DNA of 64,000 bases from Strongylocentrotus purpuratus (taxonomy: Eukaryota; Echinodermata; Echinoidea; Camarodonta; Strongylocentrotidae). Positions within the stretch are counted from its first letter, which is position 1; the number at the start of each line of letters is the position of its first letter. The position numbers and the translations under genes were made by a program. Below the pieces are notes generated by a model, which was not told where the DNA came from, did no database searches, and saw only the letters and a list, made by a program, of their open reading frames with translations. Location of the stretch: assembly GCF_000002235.5 (NCBI RefSeq), contig NW_022145611.1, positions 10,380,342 to 10,444,341 of the forward strand, given 5' to 3'. This document shows positions 41,501-56,500 of this stretch, piece by piece.

Positions 41501-44500
41501 CATAACCCCAAATGGTCAGAATGGTCAAATGTCAGTTTGGGGTCAGTTTAGCAGCGTCCCCAATATTGATATTAGATGTTGAAAGCCAAAAGGGTGTTAA
41601 TTCATATACTTTTACATAAAGTTAAGACCCTTCTAGCTTCGAACATTGATACATGTTTGATGTGACATTCTTACCTGCCAGCCAAGTCCACCAGGTTGAT
41701 CTTACTCACGATCTCACTTGGCATCCCATGGGACATCTTGGCCTAAAACAAACAAAATCATACAAAGAAAAACAAATTATATGGTAGGATTCAGGCCAAA
41801 ACATACAGACTAAGAGTATTTAATATTAAAATTACACAATTCCTACCAGATAATAACTGAAAGATAGACCAAAGAAACCTTATGTATCATGTACCATTGA
41901 CACGCTTTGCAACGCACAGAAATGTAAGCAAGGCCACACAAAATCAATTCCCAAATTGATATTTTAGAAAACTTCTGTTGCTGGATGTTGGTTATGAGGC
42001 TCAACCAAAATAAAATGTGGAAGGATTTATGTCACTGTAATATTTTGATTTATTACACATTTTTGTATGACGTCAATAGATTGGTTAGGTGACTTTAATG
42101 TTAAATGCTCAACTACGGATGTACACCCAAGATATTGGACACCAATGAAGGAGAACCTTAGGCAAGCTAGGGTCCACATGTTACTGTCGATCATGATCAT
42201 TCATGTGAAGGCTCACAGTCATGGTTCATTATTCATCTGTTGGAGTCAGAAAGGCATTCACTTGTATGCTTTAACACAGAGTCAACGTCCTTCTGGCTCT
42301 AAATAGGCAATGTATGAAGAAGGAGATGGACTCAACAAGAAATCTTGTGTAACATTAAATCTTGTTATAAGATGCTTTACTAAAAGGCCACACAAGTTAA
42401 AGGTTTTGTAGTGTCTTATCTTGTTTTAATGGCATTATTTTACAATCCATTTACCGGTATACCAGAGTGATTTGCATGATTCGCAGGAACTTTGTGATAA
42501 ATAAGATTTGCAATTTCAACCCCTTTCATTCATATATGTGAGTGGTATAAAGCTGCATTACATGGAAGTTAATCCATATGTTGGGGGATTACAAAATTAA
42601 AGTAAAGGCACTTGTTAAAGAAGAAATTTCTCATAAAGACTTTTAAGACTTTTTAAATGCGAAGAGATACAAATTGGATAACATGTCTGATGTCATTTGC
42701 CATCACTGATACAAATTGGAAAGGCCTATTTCATATCTCGGAGGATCTTTTTAAACAAGCACCAACAATTTTTCTCAGGATTAATTAACCTGACTCACTC
42801 ACGCACGACGTCATATCCTAAAAATAAGAAACAACGTCATGGAAAATGGACGGTGAAATTTGTCTCATTATTCATGCCCATATTGCCCTTCATTTATCCT
42901 CTCGGATACTGCTTCCATTAATAAACCAATATCAAAAGACCCGCTGTCTTATACCCTCGATCGGACAAGTAATTTGAGGCCACTGAGGGAGACAATCAGC
43001 TTCGTAATGTCATTCTTGCTTGCACTATTCTCATTAATAATTTCAAGTAGTATATCCACATACTCATGAACAGTATAAAGCATAGAAGTTAGAATTAATG
43101 TCACTGATGATTAAAATTATTTAGTTTTCACAAAAATGGTTAAAAGGCAATATAAATGAAATATTTTCTACTTGCATTCCAATAAAATGTAATCTTCAAC
43201 TACTGCTTAATATAGAAACACATTTTTTTAAATATATTTTTTTTTGGAAATAAAAAAAATCTTTTGCAAGCAACACTTGAATTTTAGGCATGATTTTGCC
43301 TGTGATCATGGTGAAAGTGACCTTCCATGTGTATTGCACCAATTATACTAATATAGTGATTAAACAAGTACAAATTCAATTAGGATCATGGAGTTGCATT
43401 TTGACATATCTCATATATAAATATGTTTCAAGGAAAAAGCAATAGCAAACAAGAGTTTATAGAAGCAATGCCCTTTCCATCCTTGATAACAACCTCAAGA
43501 AAAGTTCAGCACTAATTCTTCATTAATTCATGATTCATGAGTTCTTAAGGATTTAACAGACATTCTCCGTAAACAATTTGTCATGACTCAGTCTTGTACT
43601 TCTGTTCTTTTCCATAATGCATTGTTTAAATGATTCATTATTCTTCCTTTACTAACATAAAAACAACATTTAAAGGTTAATTAATGCTTTTCGTTCAAGT
43701 ATACCCTTACCGAAAACGCAGGCCTGCTTATAGCCTGCATCAAGCCTGCATAGCTGCTAAAAAGCAGGCTAATTCCTTAGCAAGCACTGACCTGCAAAAA
43801 CGCCGAAATATGCAAATTAGGCAGGCTTAATTTAGCCTGTACATTTTAAAAGCAGGCTTATTTTAGCCTGCAAAATCATTTTAACCTGCTCAATTAGCCT
43901 GCAAAATTGCCCTGCTTTTTTAGTATGCAAAATTAACCTGCTTTGTTAGCCTGCAAAAACGCTGAAATATGTAAGTTATGCAGGTTAATTTTAGCATGCT
44001 AATCTAAAATGCAGGCTAACAAAATTAAAGATATTTGATTGCCATCATTATCAGTACAAGACTTCTATTGGTATATCGACTCGGATAGAGGAACGGGGGA
44101 TAAATTGATATATCATAATCAATATTTGCAAGTGTCCACCAATAGGAATATTCTAATCTCAATTGCATTAGACTAACTCCATCACAAAGATCATTTGAAG
44201 TTAATTCAAGATTGACTTTAAAAAAGTACAGGCTCATACACGTATATATAGAAAATATACATGCTATTTAAATTGGTTAGTAATCGTATAATCAATATAT
44301 CTATTGCTAAAACATGAATGTAAGTGTGATCAGACAAATAATCTATTGGTCAATAATTGCCAAAGAAAAATACAATCACAAAATTGATATGTGCATTAAT
44401 TGTCATAAGTTGCTTAACAATTAATCATGATAAATGTATTTTTCTGTGAGACGTGTAAAGTAATAATGAATATTCATGAGATACGTATTGCAGGTTAATT

Positions 44501-47500
44501 TTAGCATGCTAATCGAAAAGGCAGGCTAACATAAATGAAGGTTTCTATTGGTTTCTATTGGTCCCATTGGGTTCAATTAGTCTTATTGGTTTATATTGGT
44601 CCTATTGTTCCTATTGGTAGATCTATTGGTCTTATTGGTTTCAATTGGACCAATTAATTGGCCCCATTTGACTCTAATCGAGATTTCAATTGGTTTCATT
44701 TGGACCAATTGGCCCCATTAGATATTTCAAATGGTTTCAATTGGACCAATTGGCCCCAATAAGACTTAAATGGGACTTCAATTGGACCAATCAGCCCCAT
44801 AGACTGTAAGGTTTTCAATTGGTTTCAAATATATCTTTTCTTCATATAAGTTGCAATTTAATCCAATTATGATACATGTATCTAATAAACACAAGACTAT
44901 ATCAATGTTATAACTACGACCTAAAAGCATTGCTCTCTCTTTAGGCTCCATCATATTTCTTCCTTTATTTAACTTAGTCTTATGTATTATTCTGTTTGTT
45001 TGTATAAATGCATCCCCCCAAAAAAAATAATTACAAAAAATGTAACATGCCAAATGTAATAAAATAAACATGTGAAATATGAAAATAAACTGAAATTGAA
45101 ACTGAATTGGACCAACTGAAGTCCAAAATAGGGCCAATTGGTCCAATTGAAACTAATTGAGTTCCCATTAAAGTCTAATGGGGCCTAGGCCAATTGGTCC
45201 AATAGGGCCAAACTTGACCAATTGAAACCAACTGAAGTCCTATTAAATACCAATTGAAAAAATGAAAATTAAATTGGTGTTCAATTGGTTTCAATTGGAT
45301 TTTTGTCTTGGGATGCCTCCCCAAGCGCTCGAAACCTCGCTTGCTCGGCTTTCTATGAACCTATTTTTGTTTAAACTCTCAAATCACACCTGATATATAA
45401 CATTAAACGTGCATGTGAAAAATAACCTGCAGGCTACATGTAAAAAGCAATAACAGGTTAAATTTGTGTTATAAACCTGCTCAGAGGACATTTCTTCAGA
45501 TTGCAGGTTTAACAAATTATGATAGAAATTTACATGCTAAAGATTAAACTGCATCTCATCTGGCATGCTAAAGATTTAACCTGCTAAAACTGTATTTTTC
45601 AAAACGCATGCTAATTTTAAACTGCAGGCTGAGATTTAGCCTGCTTAAACTGTAAGACTGTGTTTTGCAAAATGCATGCTAATAACAGGCTAAAATTTAA
45701 CCTGCTAAAACATGTAAGACTGATTTTGCAAAATGCAGGCTAAAATTTAACCTGCTAAAACATGTAAGACTGATTTTGCAAAATACAGGCTAAAATTTAA
45801 CATGCAAAAGAATAATTAGCATGTATTTAAGAATGCAGGCCAGACGCAGGTTCAAAGCAGGCTAAATAAGCCTGCATTTTCGGTAAGGGTAACGAACCTG
45901 GATGAATGTGATGGTGAAGATAGCGTGAGACCGACTGCTCAGCTCATGCATGTGGGTAGCCGCTGTGGTCCGCTGAAGATTCCCATCATGCATCAGTGAC
46001 AGCACCTGCTCATAGTCCGACACCAGATGATGGGACAGATCTGTGGAAGGAGGAGGAAATTTGATGCAGTTTGATGAAAAAACAAGAAGAATGATGGTTT
46101 TTATTGCTTATTAGGGCATGTCCATGTATTTTGTCCCATATGTTACAATTATAAACAACATCAACATTTTAATATATCTGATTGAATTTAGAGAATTCAT
46201 GTGATATCCCTACTACAGCTTGGATCAAACCAAATGTAGAAGAAAAAACATACTCTTGATATTAATTATGTTCATTACTACATGATACTTGATAACATAT
46301 GGAACATGTAAGATATTCTCATTATTCAATCTTGCTCATCAAGAGTTAAAAAACAGAATTTCCTGCAGAATTGAAGAACATAAAGTAGAATAAGGGAGAA
46401 GGCTATTCTGCAAGAAATTCATGGTGTTTTAAAGTTTTTACAGATTTTACATCATACTAGAGACTAATTGATCCACCTGGGTTGAGAGAGTAAACTTCAG
46501 ATACAATGCCTTGTACTTCATGAGTGGCAAGAACACAGGGTTATGGTACTCAAACTAAACACATCTGCCTAGAGCCAGACAGGCGCGTAGCCAGGGGGGG
46601 CGGTGGGGGCAGTCGCCCCCCCCCCCCCCAAAACGCCGGCCAAAAAAAAAAAGAGAGAGAAAGAGAAGAAAAAAAAAGAAAGAGGACGTAGGAAGAAAAA
46701 GGGAAAAGGAGTCGAGAACGGTACAATGAAACGTCAAAGCTTCGCGCGAGAGGGGGGGGGAACAGAATTCAGACAAGGATTAAGAGTCGAGAAAGGTACA
46801 ACGAATCGTCTTCTTTCTCTAATAATTTAATGAAACATCAAAGCTCCGCGTGAGAGAGGGGAGGGACTGAATACAGATAAGGATTAAGAGTCGAGAGAGG
46901 TACAACGAATCGTCTTCTTTCTCTAATAATTTAATGAAACGTCAAAGCTTCGCGCGAGAGAGGGGAGGGACTGAATTCAGACAAGGATTATGAGTCGAGA
47001 AAGGTACAACGAATCGTCTTCTTTCAAAGCTTCCGCGCTTTGCGCGGGAGGGGGGAAACTCCCCCCTCCCTGCACCCACCCCCCTAGGGAGCGCGCTTTG
47101 CGCGCTCTTTAAGTGATTCGCACGCTTTGCGTGCTCACTACCGCCCCCCCTAAAATGAAATCCTGGCTACGCGCTTGGAGCGAGAAGGGTGTTGAAATCT
47201 TCTGGCTCCTAACAGCAGAAGATAACTTCTTCATATCAACATCCCCATGCTAAGAAGATAAGAGGAAGCTCCTTTGGAGATATACATGTACATTGTACCT
47301 TATCAATACACATATCATCATCTCTTTGTACATTTTCAACAGTTTACAAAAGCGACATTATCATTTCCTGCTAAGTGCAAGTAAGCCTCAAACACTTTTC
47401 GATAAACTCTTGCAATCACCTGTCACTTTCAATTTTCAATCCATCTGATTTTTTCCCAAATCAATATTAATCATTACGTTAATATGAAACAATTTATAAA

Positions 47501-50500
47501 TCTTTTAAATATTTCAATAACATCCAGGTACAAACAGCACGACTCAAATACAGATACCCTAGCAACCAACTTCAAAAACTCTGAACAGCGCAAAGAGGAA
47601 GAAGTTCATGGAAATCTGCGTTTGGAATCCCTCCATTAGTAGAGACATATTTCTCCATAGTCCCAGATGTGCTAAAATAAATAGAGCCCTAAGACAGGGC
47701 TTAGCTGCGAAGTGACAGGAATGGACAAAGAATAGACCCTCTGGAATAGCACTTACATACAAAGGTTACATACAAGGTTATAGTCTAGTCTAAACACACC
47801 TCAGTCGTCTTCCAACCATTGAGCTGTCGTGTTTTGAAAAGTGGAAGATTCACGGTTTCATTCTTTTTAGAAATAATTTCAAAAGGATTATAAAAATAGT
47901 TTTTTTTTCTGGTGGGTTCATTGAGGGATCAAATAATGAATTTGACACATTCGTGTTCATAATGGAAGTCTGACTGTGAACAGTTATTCTATTTCGCCCC
48001 AGTACTGATTCCTCTTGATACATTCCTCTTGATACATTACATTGTATGTTTCAACTTTCAAGGCTAACAATCTTACCAACTAAGCTGCACAATACATGTA
48101 TGTCTACTGACTGCATATTTCTTTAATAATGTATTGTCAAAAGGAGCAGTGTTCAAAATAGCCTAAATTTCACAAATAAAAATTGAACAAAGTATACAAA
48201 TTCAAATAAATATCCAGGTAAATCTATTCAAATTGTCCAGTTAATCAAACTCTGACAGAGTTGAAACATTCAAAGCCTGGTGTAATTTACCAACATGTCA
48301 CCAAAACAAAACACTTATGGCTGGTAATGACAAGATCATTCAACAGACTCACATAAAATGTTTGGCATTCCTTCATTAACATCATCCTTGACTTGTCAAC
48401 AAACTTCCATCTCAATGGGAGGCAAGTACCATCATGTATATTTCAAGTATATTTCAAGCTGTCTGTGTCTATTTTAAGATAAAGACATGCACATCTGTTT
48501 AAGCTGAATGTCATCCCACAATATAATGAACAATGTATATTATGGGTGGGCAAACGTTGTGTTAGATGCAGGATATCACATTAATGATTGAAATTGATCA
48601 ATATTGCAAGCCAATCCCTACATGATATATTGAAGTATATACAATACAGTACACATGTCATATTCAATTATATATATGTCTACCGGTAGTTGTATAGGTC
48701 TGTTGTAGCCAAATGTCATCCCATGATAGAGATCTATGTTGTTATGGCTGGGTAAACATTGTAATAGAACAAGGATGCCACATTAATCATTAAAAGTAAT
48801 CAATATTGTAAAGCCAAATCCTAAATAATGAATTTGAAGTACATGCAACACACATGTAGTATTCAATTATGTATATATGCCTGGGGTTGTTATTGACCTA
48901 CAGCTAAGTACCTAATTTCAGGTCATTACAGTTCGCTTATGTTGGCCAAAACAGAGTTTATATGCACACACTTTGTCATACTTGTACATTTTTTCCCTTC
49001 AATCTGCTTTCTCTCTCTCTAATTTCATATATTCTTTTTCCTTTTTTCTTTCAAGGGTTTTACATCATATGCAAGATACATTTCAAGCATTCATATCCTT
49101 GCTTCCCATCTTTCTTCTCTTCAGTCCTTTCTTTACCTCTCCATAATTATGTCCATTAATTTCCCATTCAAATCCTATAAACTAAATCAAGTATTTGTTA
49201 TGAAATTGGTATCATTTTGTTTTACTGTATACTTAACATGTACAGATATAAACACAGATTTGAAATTCATCATTTCTATATTTTTTTAAAACCTACCAAG
49301 GTTAAATTGTACACATCATGTCATGAATATGCTTCACAGAGTGAAACTTTGTACAATCGTCTACTCATAAAAACAATAGGGTCTGTAGGTGTTAGCCTAT
49401 TGTAATAATGACCTCCACACTCCGTCTATGTGGAAAAATGAAATGCTCAACTGATACCAAAGTTCATATGAGGTCACTGCCAATCAGAAATTCACCTTAG
49501 AGATATAGGAGGCCTGAAAATGGGCAATTGGCACTTTCATTTCCAAAACTGTAATAAATCACAACTTGTTACATTTACTAAATATCTCCAGGCACATGTC
49601 AAATATTAAACATATATTTCTTTGCTTTGGATAATGTAAACAGGCACCATACATCACTAATTGGGAAAAAAGGGGAGAAGAGTTTTGAGCTACGGTAGTC
49701 AGCTAGAGTATGAGTAAAATCATTGCACTATACTGTTAATCATACAATGCTTTTTAATAAGCTAGGTTTGATGAGCACATCTGTATCTAAGTTTGTATTT
49801 AAAACTAATTACATTACCTGTCATTTTTCTACATATTTTTTTCCCTCACAGTTTTTTTATTTTGCAGATTAAACACAAAAAGTCAAAATTGTAGGCCTAA
49901 ATGGAATTATACAAGTTTCCTTCAGAAATAAAAAATTGTCCCCCAAAAGCTTTGCTTGTTACTTTTGTATAGTTTAAATGTTTACAGAAGATTGAGACCC
50001 TAAATGTTCTGCTAGTAGCCAGAAGGGCATTAAATCTATGTAAGAGACACTGAGTTAATTCCCTTCTGGTTCTCGATCAGCAGATGGAAAAAAAATATAA
50101 GAATGGTCTTTCCCCTCTACAACTAATCAATTCAGAACAGAAGAAAGGATCATGTTGAGCTTTACTTTATCAAGCACGACACATGAAACTTATTGCTTCG
50201 TCTCAGTTTTCCATTCACTAAGCTGTACTCCATCCTCACTGAGAAGGGCATGCTTGTTTTGGTCATAAACATTTCTCCAGCTAGAGCAGAAACCCGATCA
50301 TCTACGGTGGAAAGACGAGCCTCACTCATTTCAGATAGGCAGACGCTGAGAAATGTTACTAGAGGACATTTGCATTGACCTCCAATATCCAAGTACTTGC
50401 AGGTATTCCCTAACTATTGTATTCACTGAATACAGAACCATTGATTAAAAGGACTTTCTAAGAATGCATGAACAATAACAATTCATTTGTGCCCTAACAT

Positions 50501-53500
50501 CTAGCCTGTAGGGACAACCCCCCCCCCCCCCACACTCCATGGTCCTCTTTTTACATAGTGAATGAAATGAACGTGCGATAAATGAAATGGGGTAATTTCA
50601 AGGTCAATGTTTTTAACACCTGGTTTCCAAATTATAATCTAAACCTAATCTAATCCCCTACACTCAATTTAACTTTCATCACTCCATTTAACAGCCATCA
50701 GTGCTCAATGTACCGTCCAAACTTTTTTAAAGTCAATCAAGTCAATGCATAGAAATGTACACAGATATGGGTCTTTAAAATGCAAGACAAACATATCGGA
50801 GAGTTCAAAGCAAAATTATTATCCATTATCTGGTTTAAAAAAGGTGTCTTACTTTTATTAGATGGATATGGCATGAAACTATCAGCAAATTCATTTCTTG
50901 GAGAGCATTTACCTAACACCATCATTTTATTTGTTATCATTGACTTCTTTTATCCAATTTGCATGATTGATATGATACTTTGGGTCTTTAATAAAAACTT
51001 GACAGTCTTAGGGTGCGTTTAATCGACACTTTTTCACCCTAGAATCACGGTTTCTAAAGACGTTTAGTTTAAAACGCAATGCGTTCAAGCGATTTTTTCG
51101 TCGGTCGTAAAAATAAACGTGTTTGAAAACACAAACATGAAACGCTGAAAAAGATGCGTTTTGTATCATGATTCTGCAGAATCACGGTCGCTAAAATTCG
51201 ATTGAACGGACGGAGTTCTCAATCATGATTGTATGACGGAGCCTGTTCCGGTTTGGGCAAAAACCGCGCGCCTGCTTTTCTTGCAATTTGCGTTTACTAT
51301 ACCATGCTCTTTATCATGGCATGTTCCGTTATGTTATACCTTGTTTTCCTCTTTTTCTCTTTCTGTCTTTCCTTATGTTATTTTTTGTTTCTTCCTTCTA
51401 TTCTTATGTTATTCTTTGTTTTTTCCTTCTATCACCTTCTCTTATGTTATTCTTTATTTTTATAATTCTATCACTTTCTCTTTCTGTCTTTCCTTATGTT
51501 ATTCTTTGTTTCTTCCTTCTATTCTTATGTTAATCTTTATTCTTTTCCTTCTATCACAGTTTCTTATGTTATTCTTTGTTTTAATCATTCTATCACTTTC
51601 TCTTTCTGTCTTTCCTTATGTTATTCTTTGTTTCTTCCTTCTATCACATTCCCTTATGTTATTCTTTGTTCTTTACCTTCACTCACAGTCTCTTATGTTA
51701 TTCTTTGTTTTAATCATTCTATCACTTTCTCTTTCTGTCTTTCCTTATTCTTTGTTTCTTCTTTCTATCACCTTCTCTTATGTTATTCTTTGTTTTTATA
51801 ATTCTATCACTTTCTCTTTTGTTATTCTTTGTTCCTTCCTTCTATTATGTTAATCTTTGTTTTTTTTCCTTCTATCAGCTTTTTTTAATGTAATTCTTTG
51901 TTTTAAGCATTCTATCACTTTCTCTTTCTGTCTTTCCTTATGTTATTCTTTGTTTCTTCCTTCTATTCTTATGTTATTCTTTGTTTTTTTCCTTCTATCA
52001 CCTTCTCTTATGTTATTCTTTATTTTTATAATTCTATTACTTTCTCTTTCTGTCTTTTGTTATGTTATTCTTTGTTTCTTCCTTCTATTCTTATGTTAAT
52101 CTTTATTCTTTTCCTTCTATCACAGTTTCTTATGTTATTCTTTGTTTTTATCATTCTATCACTTTCTCTTTCTGTCTTTCCTTATGTTATTCTTTGTTTC
52201 TTCCTTCTATCACCTTCTCTTATGTTATTCTTTGTTTTTTACCTAATTCACTCACAGTCTCTTATGTTATTCTTTGTTTCAATCATTCTATCACTTTCTC
52301 TTTCTGTCTTTCCTTATGTTATTTTTTGTTTCTTCCTTCCATCACCTTCTCATTCTTTGTTTTATTATTGCGATCTATGCTCAAAACAGCAGTCGACAGT
52401 CGGCTTTAAACAATTCCAAAAAGCGCGCGCCGAAGTTGACCTATACTTCCTGGGTCAAACTGCGAGTGTGATCCGCAGTGGCTGGGCTCGAAATGAGCTA
52501 GAATCAGCGTTGATGAAAAATCGCTTGAACGCTAACCGCAGTGACCTTGTTTTTTGTAACGGCGTTTTGATTTGTGATTCATGTTTGTGATTCTAGCTTC
52601 GAAAATTCGATTGAACGCACCCTTAAAGCCGTCAGTCCCTTGGTTGTTTCCTTTCAGGCATACACATGCTTTCTTAGCAGTCAGATAAAAACAACCATCA
52701 ACCATGACATCGTTTTGCGTTCCGAATGTGTCTTTTCGTGCCACTGCATTTTTACCTAAATGGATTTTATTATCTCACCTTGTACATATGGTCCATCTTT
52801 GGGGTGCTCTCGGACTTTGAGAGAGTACTTGGCCTTGTTGGGGGGAGCCAGCAGATCTCTTACCCTCTCGTTGTAGATCTCTAGGAAACTGAGGGAGAAA
52901 TAAATCACAATATGATTATCATCGGAAACCTGAACATTTTGCATGTGATTACACTCACCTACAGATGTACTTTGACAGCAACAATGAAATATGTGCATTT
53001 TTCCACTTCAATAAAAATACTAACTCATACGCACACATCCTACTACCTGGGAAACCATAACACTATTTTATGCAGTGATGATACCGTACTTGAAAAGATA
53101 TTTATTAGTTTCGTACGAGCAAGACATTTTGGGTACATCTCATGCAGATGTTGAAGCATTAGCAGTGTATGACTGTATGCCCATGTCTTTTGTATACATA
53201 GACTTGTTTTGCTTCTATCTTGAGCATACCGGGTAGTATATATTTCAAACACTTAAAAAAAATATTTAAAAAAAATTAAAGCTAAATTACAAAAACAACA
53301 AGTATATGTATATCATCTTGCAATGTCCAGTTAAATACATGATTGTCTACAACATAGATAATTTAAAAAAAACTATAATCAACTTTTATGTATGCACATT
53401 CATGCACCTCCTTCAAACAGAAAGGATCTGGGCTGTGTCATAAAAATTTGTTATCAATAACATAGTGACAATAATTGTTATTTCTACTGAGATAATTACA

Positions 53501-56500
53501 TTTGATAGGCTATTGGCAGATCTGTCATAGAAATGTGATAGTCGTCATTGATGATAACTTTTATGAAACAGGGCTCAGTTTCAAACTTTTCTCTTCTCAA
53601 TTAAACCATTGCCTTCATGAACCTGTTGGTTAAATGTAACTGAAAATATTCATTGAACAATGGGTTAAATAATTAAGTACAACAACAACTGCTCAGAATT
53701 AATTTAGTAAAACAGAACTGCATAACATAATTTTAAATCAAATAAATCTTACCTGACTTCCACTTTGAATGTGACATCCTCTTCATAGCTGCTCACCCTT
53801 TCAAGAAGACTCTCACATAATCTAGGGATCACTCCTTGTTCAGCCTAGAAAAGTTGGAAAATCAAATATATACACGAATGAAACATGATAAAACTGATCG
53901 GTCCATAGAGAATTTCATGAATATGAGATGTTTGTGCCTTTAAGACTTTTGATGGAACATTATATCGTCCCTATTTTCACGAAGTGATGGTAGTGAGGAA
54001 AATCGTAACGCAAAGTGAATGCAATTTTTTTTCACTACCGTCACTTCGTGAAAACAGCGACGATATGTTTACTATCCTTGGAGAGAACTTGGGTATTGCT
54101 GTTTGAAAAAAATTAATGTTTAATAATCTTTAATAGCAAAATGAATTTAAGACAAAGGATGGGAATATAAGTGGAAAAATGAAAAACAAAGTTGAAATGG
54201 AGAGTAAATATACATGGAGTTCAATAAAGTTGATATTAATTTCTTATTAACAAATGTTAAAGGGTTTACATGTACTTTAAAAGTTACATGTTGTAAAGAA
54301 CTATGATAAGTTATGATATACATGTACATGTATTACTGTAAGGATCAGTGAATAATCAAATTTGCTAAATTTTGCTCCTCACATCAGAAACACTTGTAAA
54401 TTTGATTATAGAATAGTCTATCACCATCAAATTAAACTTTACAAATAAATGAAGTAAATTCCGTAAATCTAAAACAATAAACACACAATAAGTAGGCCGA
54501 AGGTGGTGGTGATTTTGGCTCTGAAGAGCTCTCGCAGACTCGCAGACTCAAGAAGAGCCCTATTAACAAAAAGTTACTTTTGTTACACTGATATCATATT
54601 AAAATGCACTGTTATCAATTCAATGTACAAGAAAAAGTACAATTAAATAGCCATATTAACATGATGTGGTAAACTACCTTAACAAAACAAAAACAAAAAC
54701 AAAAATTACTGGCAGCAAAATAAAAATGTCATAAAAAGGTGTATAGTGCATTATATATCTTGTATCTTTAATACTGTACACACAGATGATTTTTAGCCAT
54801 TTACATGTACATACTGGTACACTAAAAATAGTTTTATTTTTGTCATAGCGCTTTTAAAGGTATTTGTGAATGAGGTTAGATTGCCCTGCCCCGACATTAG
54901 ATTGATATCTAAGTTGGAAGAGCAAAGATCTCTTCTGTTTACTTGACAAATAAAAAACCAGGTATGCTGGGTAAATATTTAGTTATCTCACAGATTAAAA
55001 ATAAACGTAATCTGAAACGTGCAGAACATTCATCTATAGATTCACCCATTCATTATGTAAACAAAAAAATACTACCACTATGGCTATCATATATTGTACA
55101 TGAATATATGCATGGATCATTGTGTGATAAAACAGAAGCTCACAATCTTTCAAACTTGAATGAAAGATAATCACCAATGGTGATACATGTACACATGCTA
55201 CATGACAAATCTATCATTAACAAGCAATTTTGTATGTTTACATGGACCCATCAAACACATACTTGCAACAACAAAAATGAATACATTTTTATAAAATATT
55301 GGTCTAATTTCACACTGTATATGGAGAAATCAACTACTTAAAATTTTAAATGTCTTCTGATATTCTTTTTCCAGGGTGATAATAATTATCAAATAATATT
55401 CAAGGCTCCAAATGCCATGAAAGCATTTTAAAAAGACCAGTCAACCATAATAAAAAATTGGTTTCTCCATCACTGGTACAATTATTCCTTTTCTTCAATT
55501 CTGCCACTAAAAGGCACTTTCAGGATTGTATCAGACCTAGTTCAATCACTAAATTCACCATCTTTGCTACAAAGAGCCTACGCTTGAAAAACCCTATTAT
55601 TCGAAGGCAATCCATACCGCTAATCAAATTAAGAGAAATTCCAAGGATGGAAAATCAATATCCTTGCATTATCGTGACCGTGAACATCATATCTCAATTA
55701 CTGTGTACACAAAGCAATGTGTCTTCTAGGAGGAAGGGGGAAAGTTGCACTAATAGGCATACGAGCGATAGGAAATGCAGCCATCAATAATATCGCCCTC
55801 GAGAAACAAGACGCCGACAGATGTCGATTTTCACAACTGTTCATTTTCAACATGGGTGTTGAGGGGTGTTTTAAGTGTGAATTAAAGCACTAGCGTTGAA
55901 GGGATGGGGTGAACCTATACCATGAAATCAATGATTTACTATGTTTGAATGCGATAATTGGTCAATAAATATGACTTGCACTGTAGCAAAACATAATATT
56001 GATTGTCTGCAACATCATGAAATGATTTATATCTGACTTCCAGGTCATACAAGAAGCACTCGTTGTCCCATATATCTTAAAGAGCTATTCAACTTTGGTA
56101 TTAGAATTGGAGCAGAAAAATAAGAGAAACGAGATGAAGAAAGTTAGAAAGAAATAGAAAAAATATTAAGAATGTTATTATGACATCACCAAATATATAT
56201 GCTAATCTCAAATTGGTCATTTGGTCGTTTGATTGTGACATTTGCATACACATAATCAACTCTCCTCTCCCATCTGTTTGCTAAACACTAAAATATCAAT
56301 TTACAGTTTCCAATGGGGCAATATATAATATTGTTGGAAGTCCTAAAAAACAATAAAAAAAATTTAAAAATGAGAATTATACAGCTTGAAAACTTCACAT
56401 ACAATGTATTTGTTGTTTTGTGTTTGGAACAAATGCACAAATGCAGAGTACAGCCCCAACTGATTTTAAATTCATGTGACTGCTGTGATTATTTAAAACT

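Noticed and set aside
51233-52590. Plus-strand frames of 206 and 216 codons with [14 protein letters not shown]-type repeats, membrane-protein-like
   Set aside because: They are translations of the pyrimidine-rich minisatellite inside a MITE, without family signature.
55458-55790. 110-codon plus-strand frame in the E1-E2 intron
   Set aside because: No recognisable domain and no supporting splice sites; length is within chance for this much DNA.
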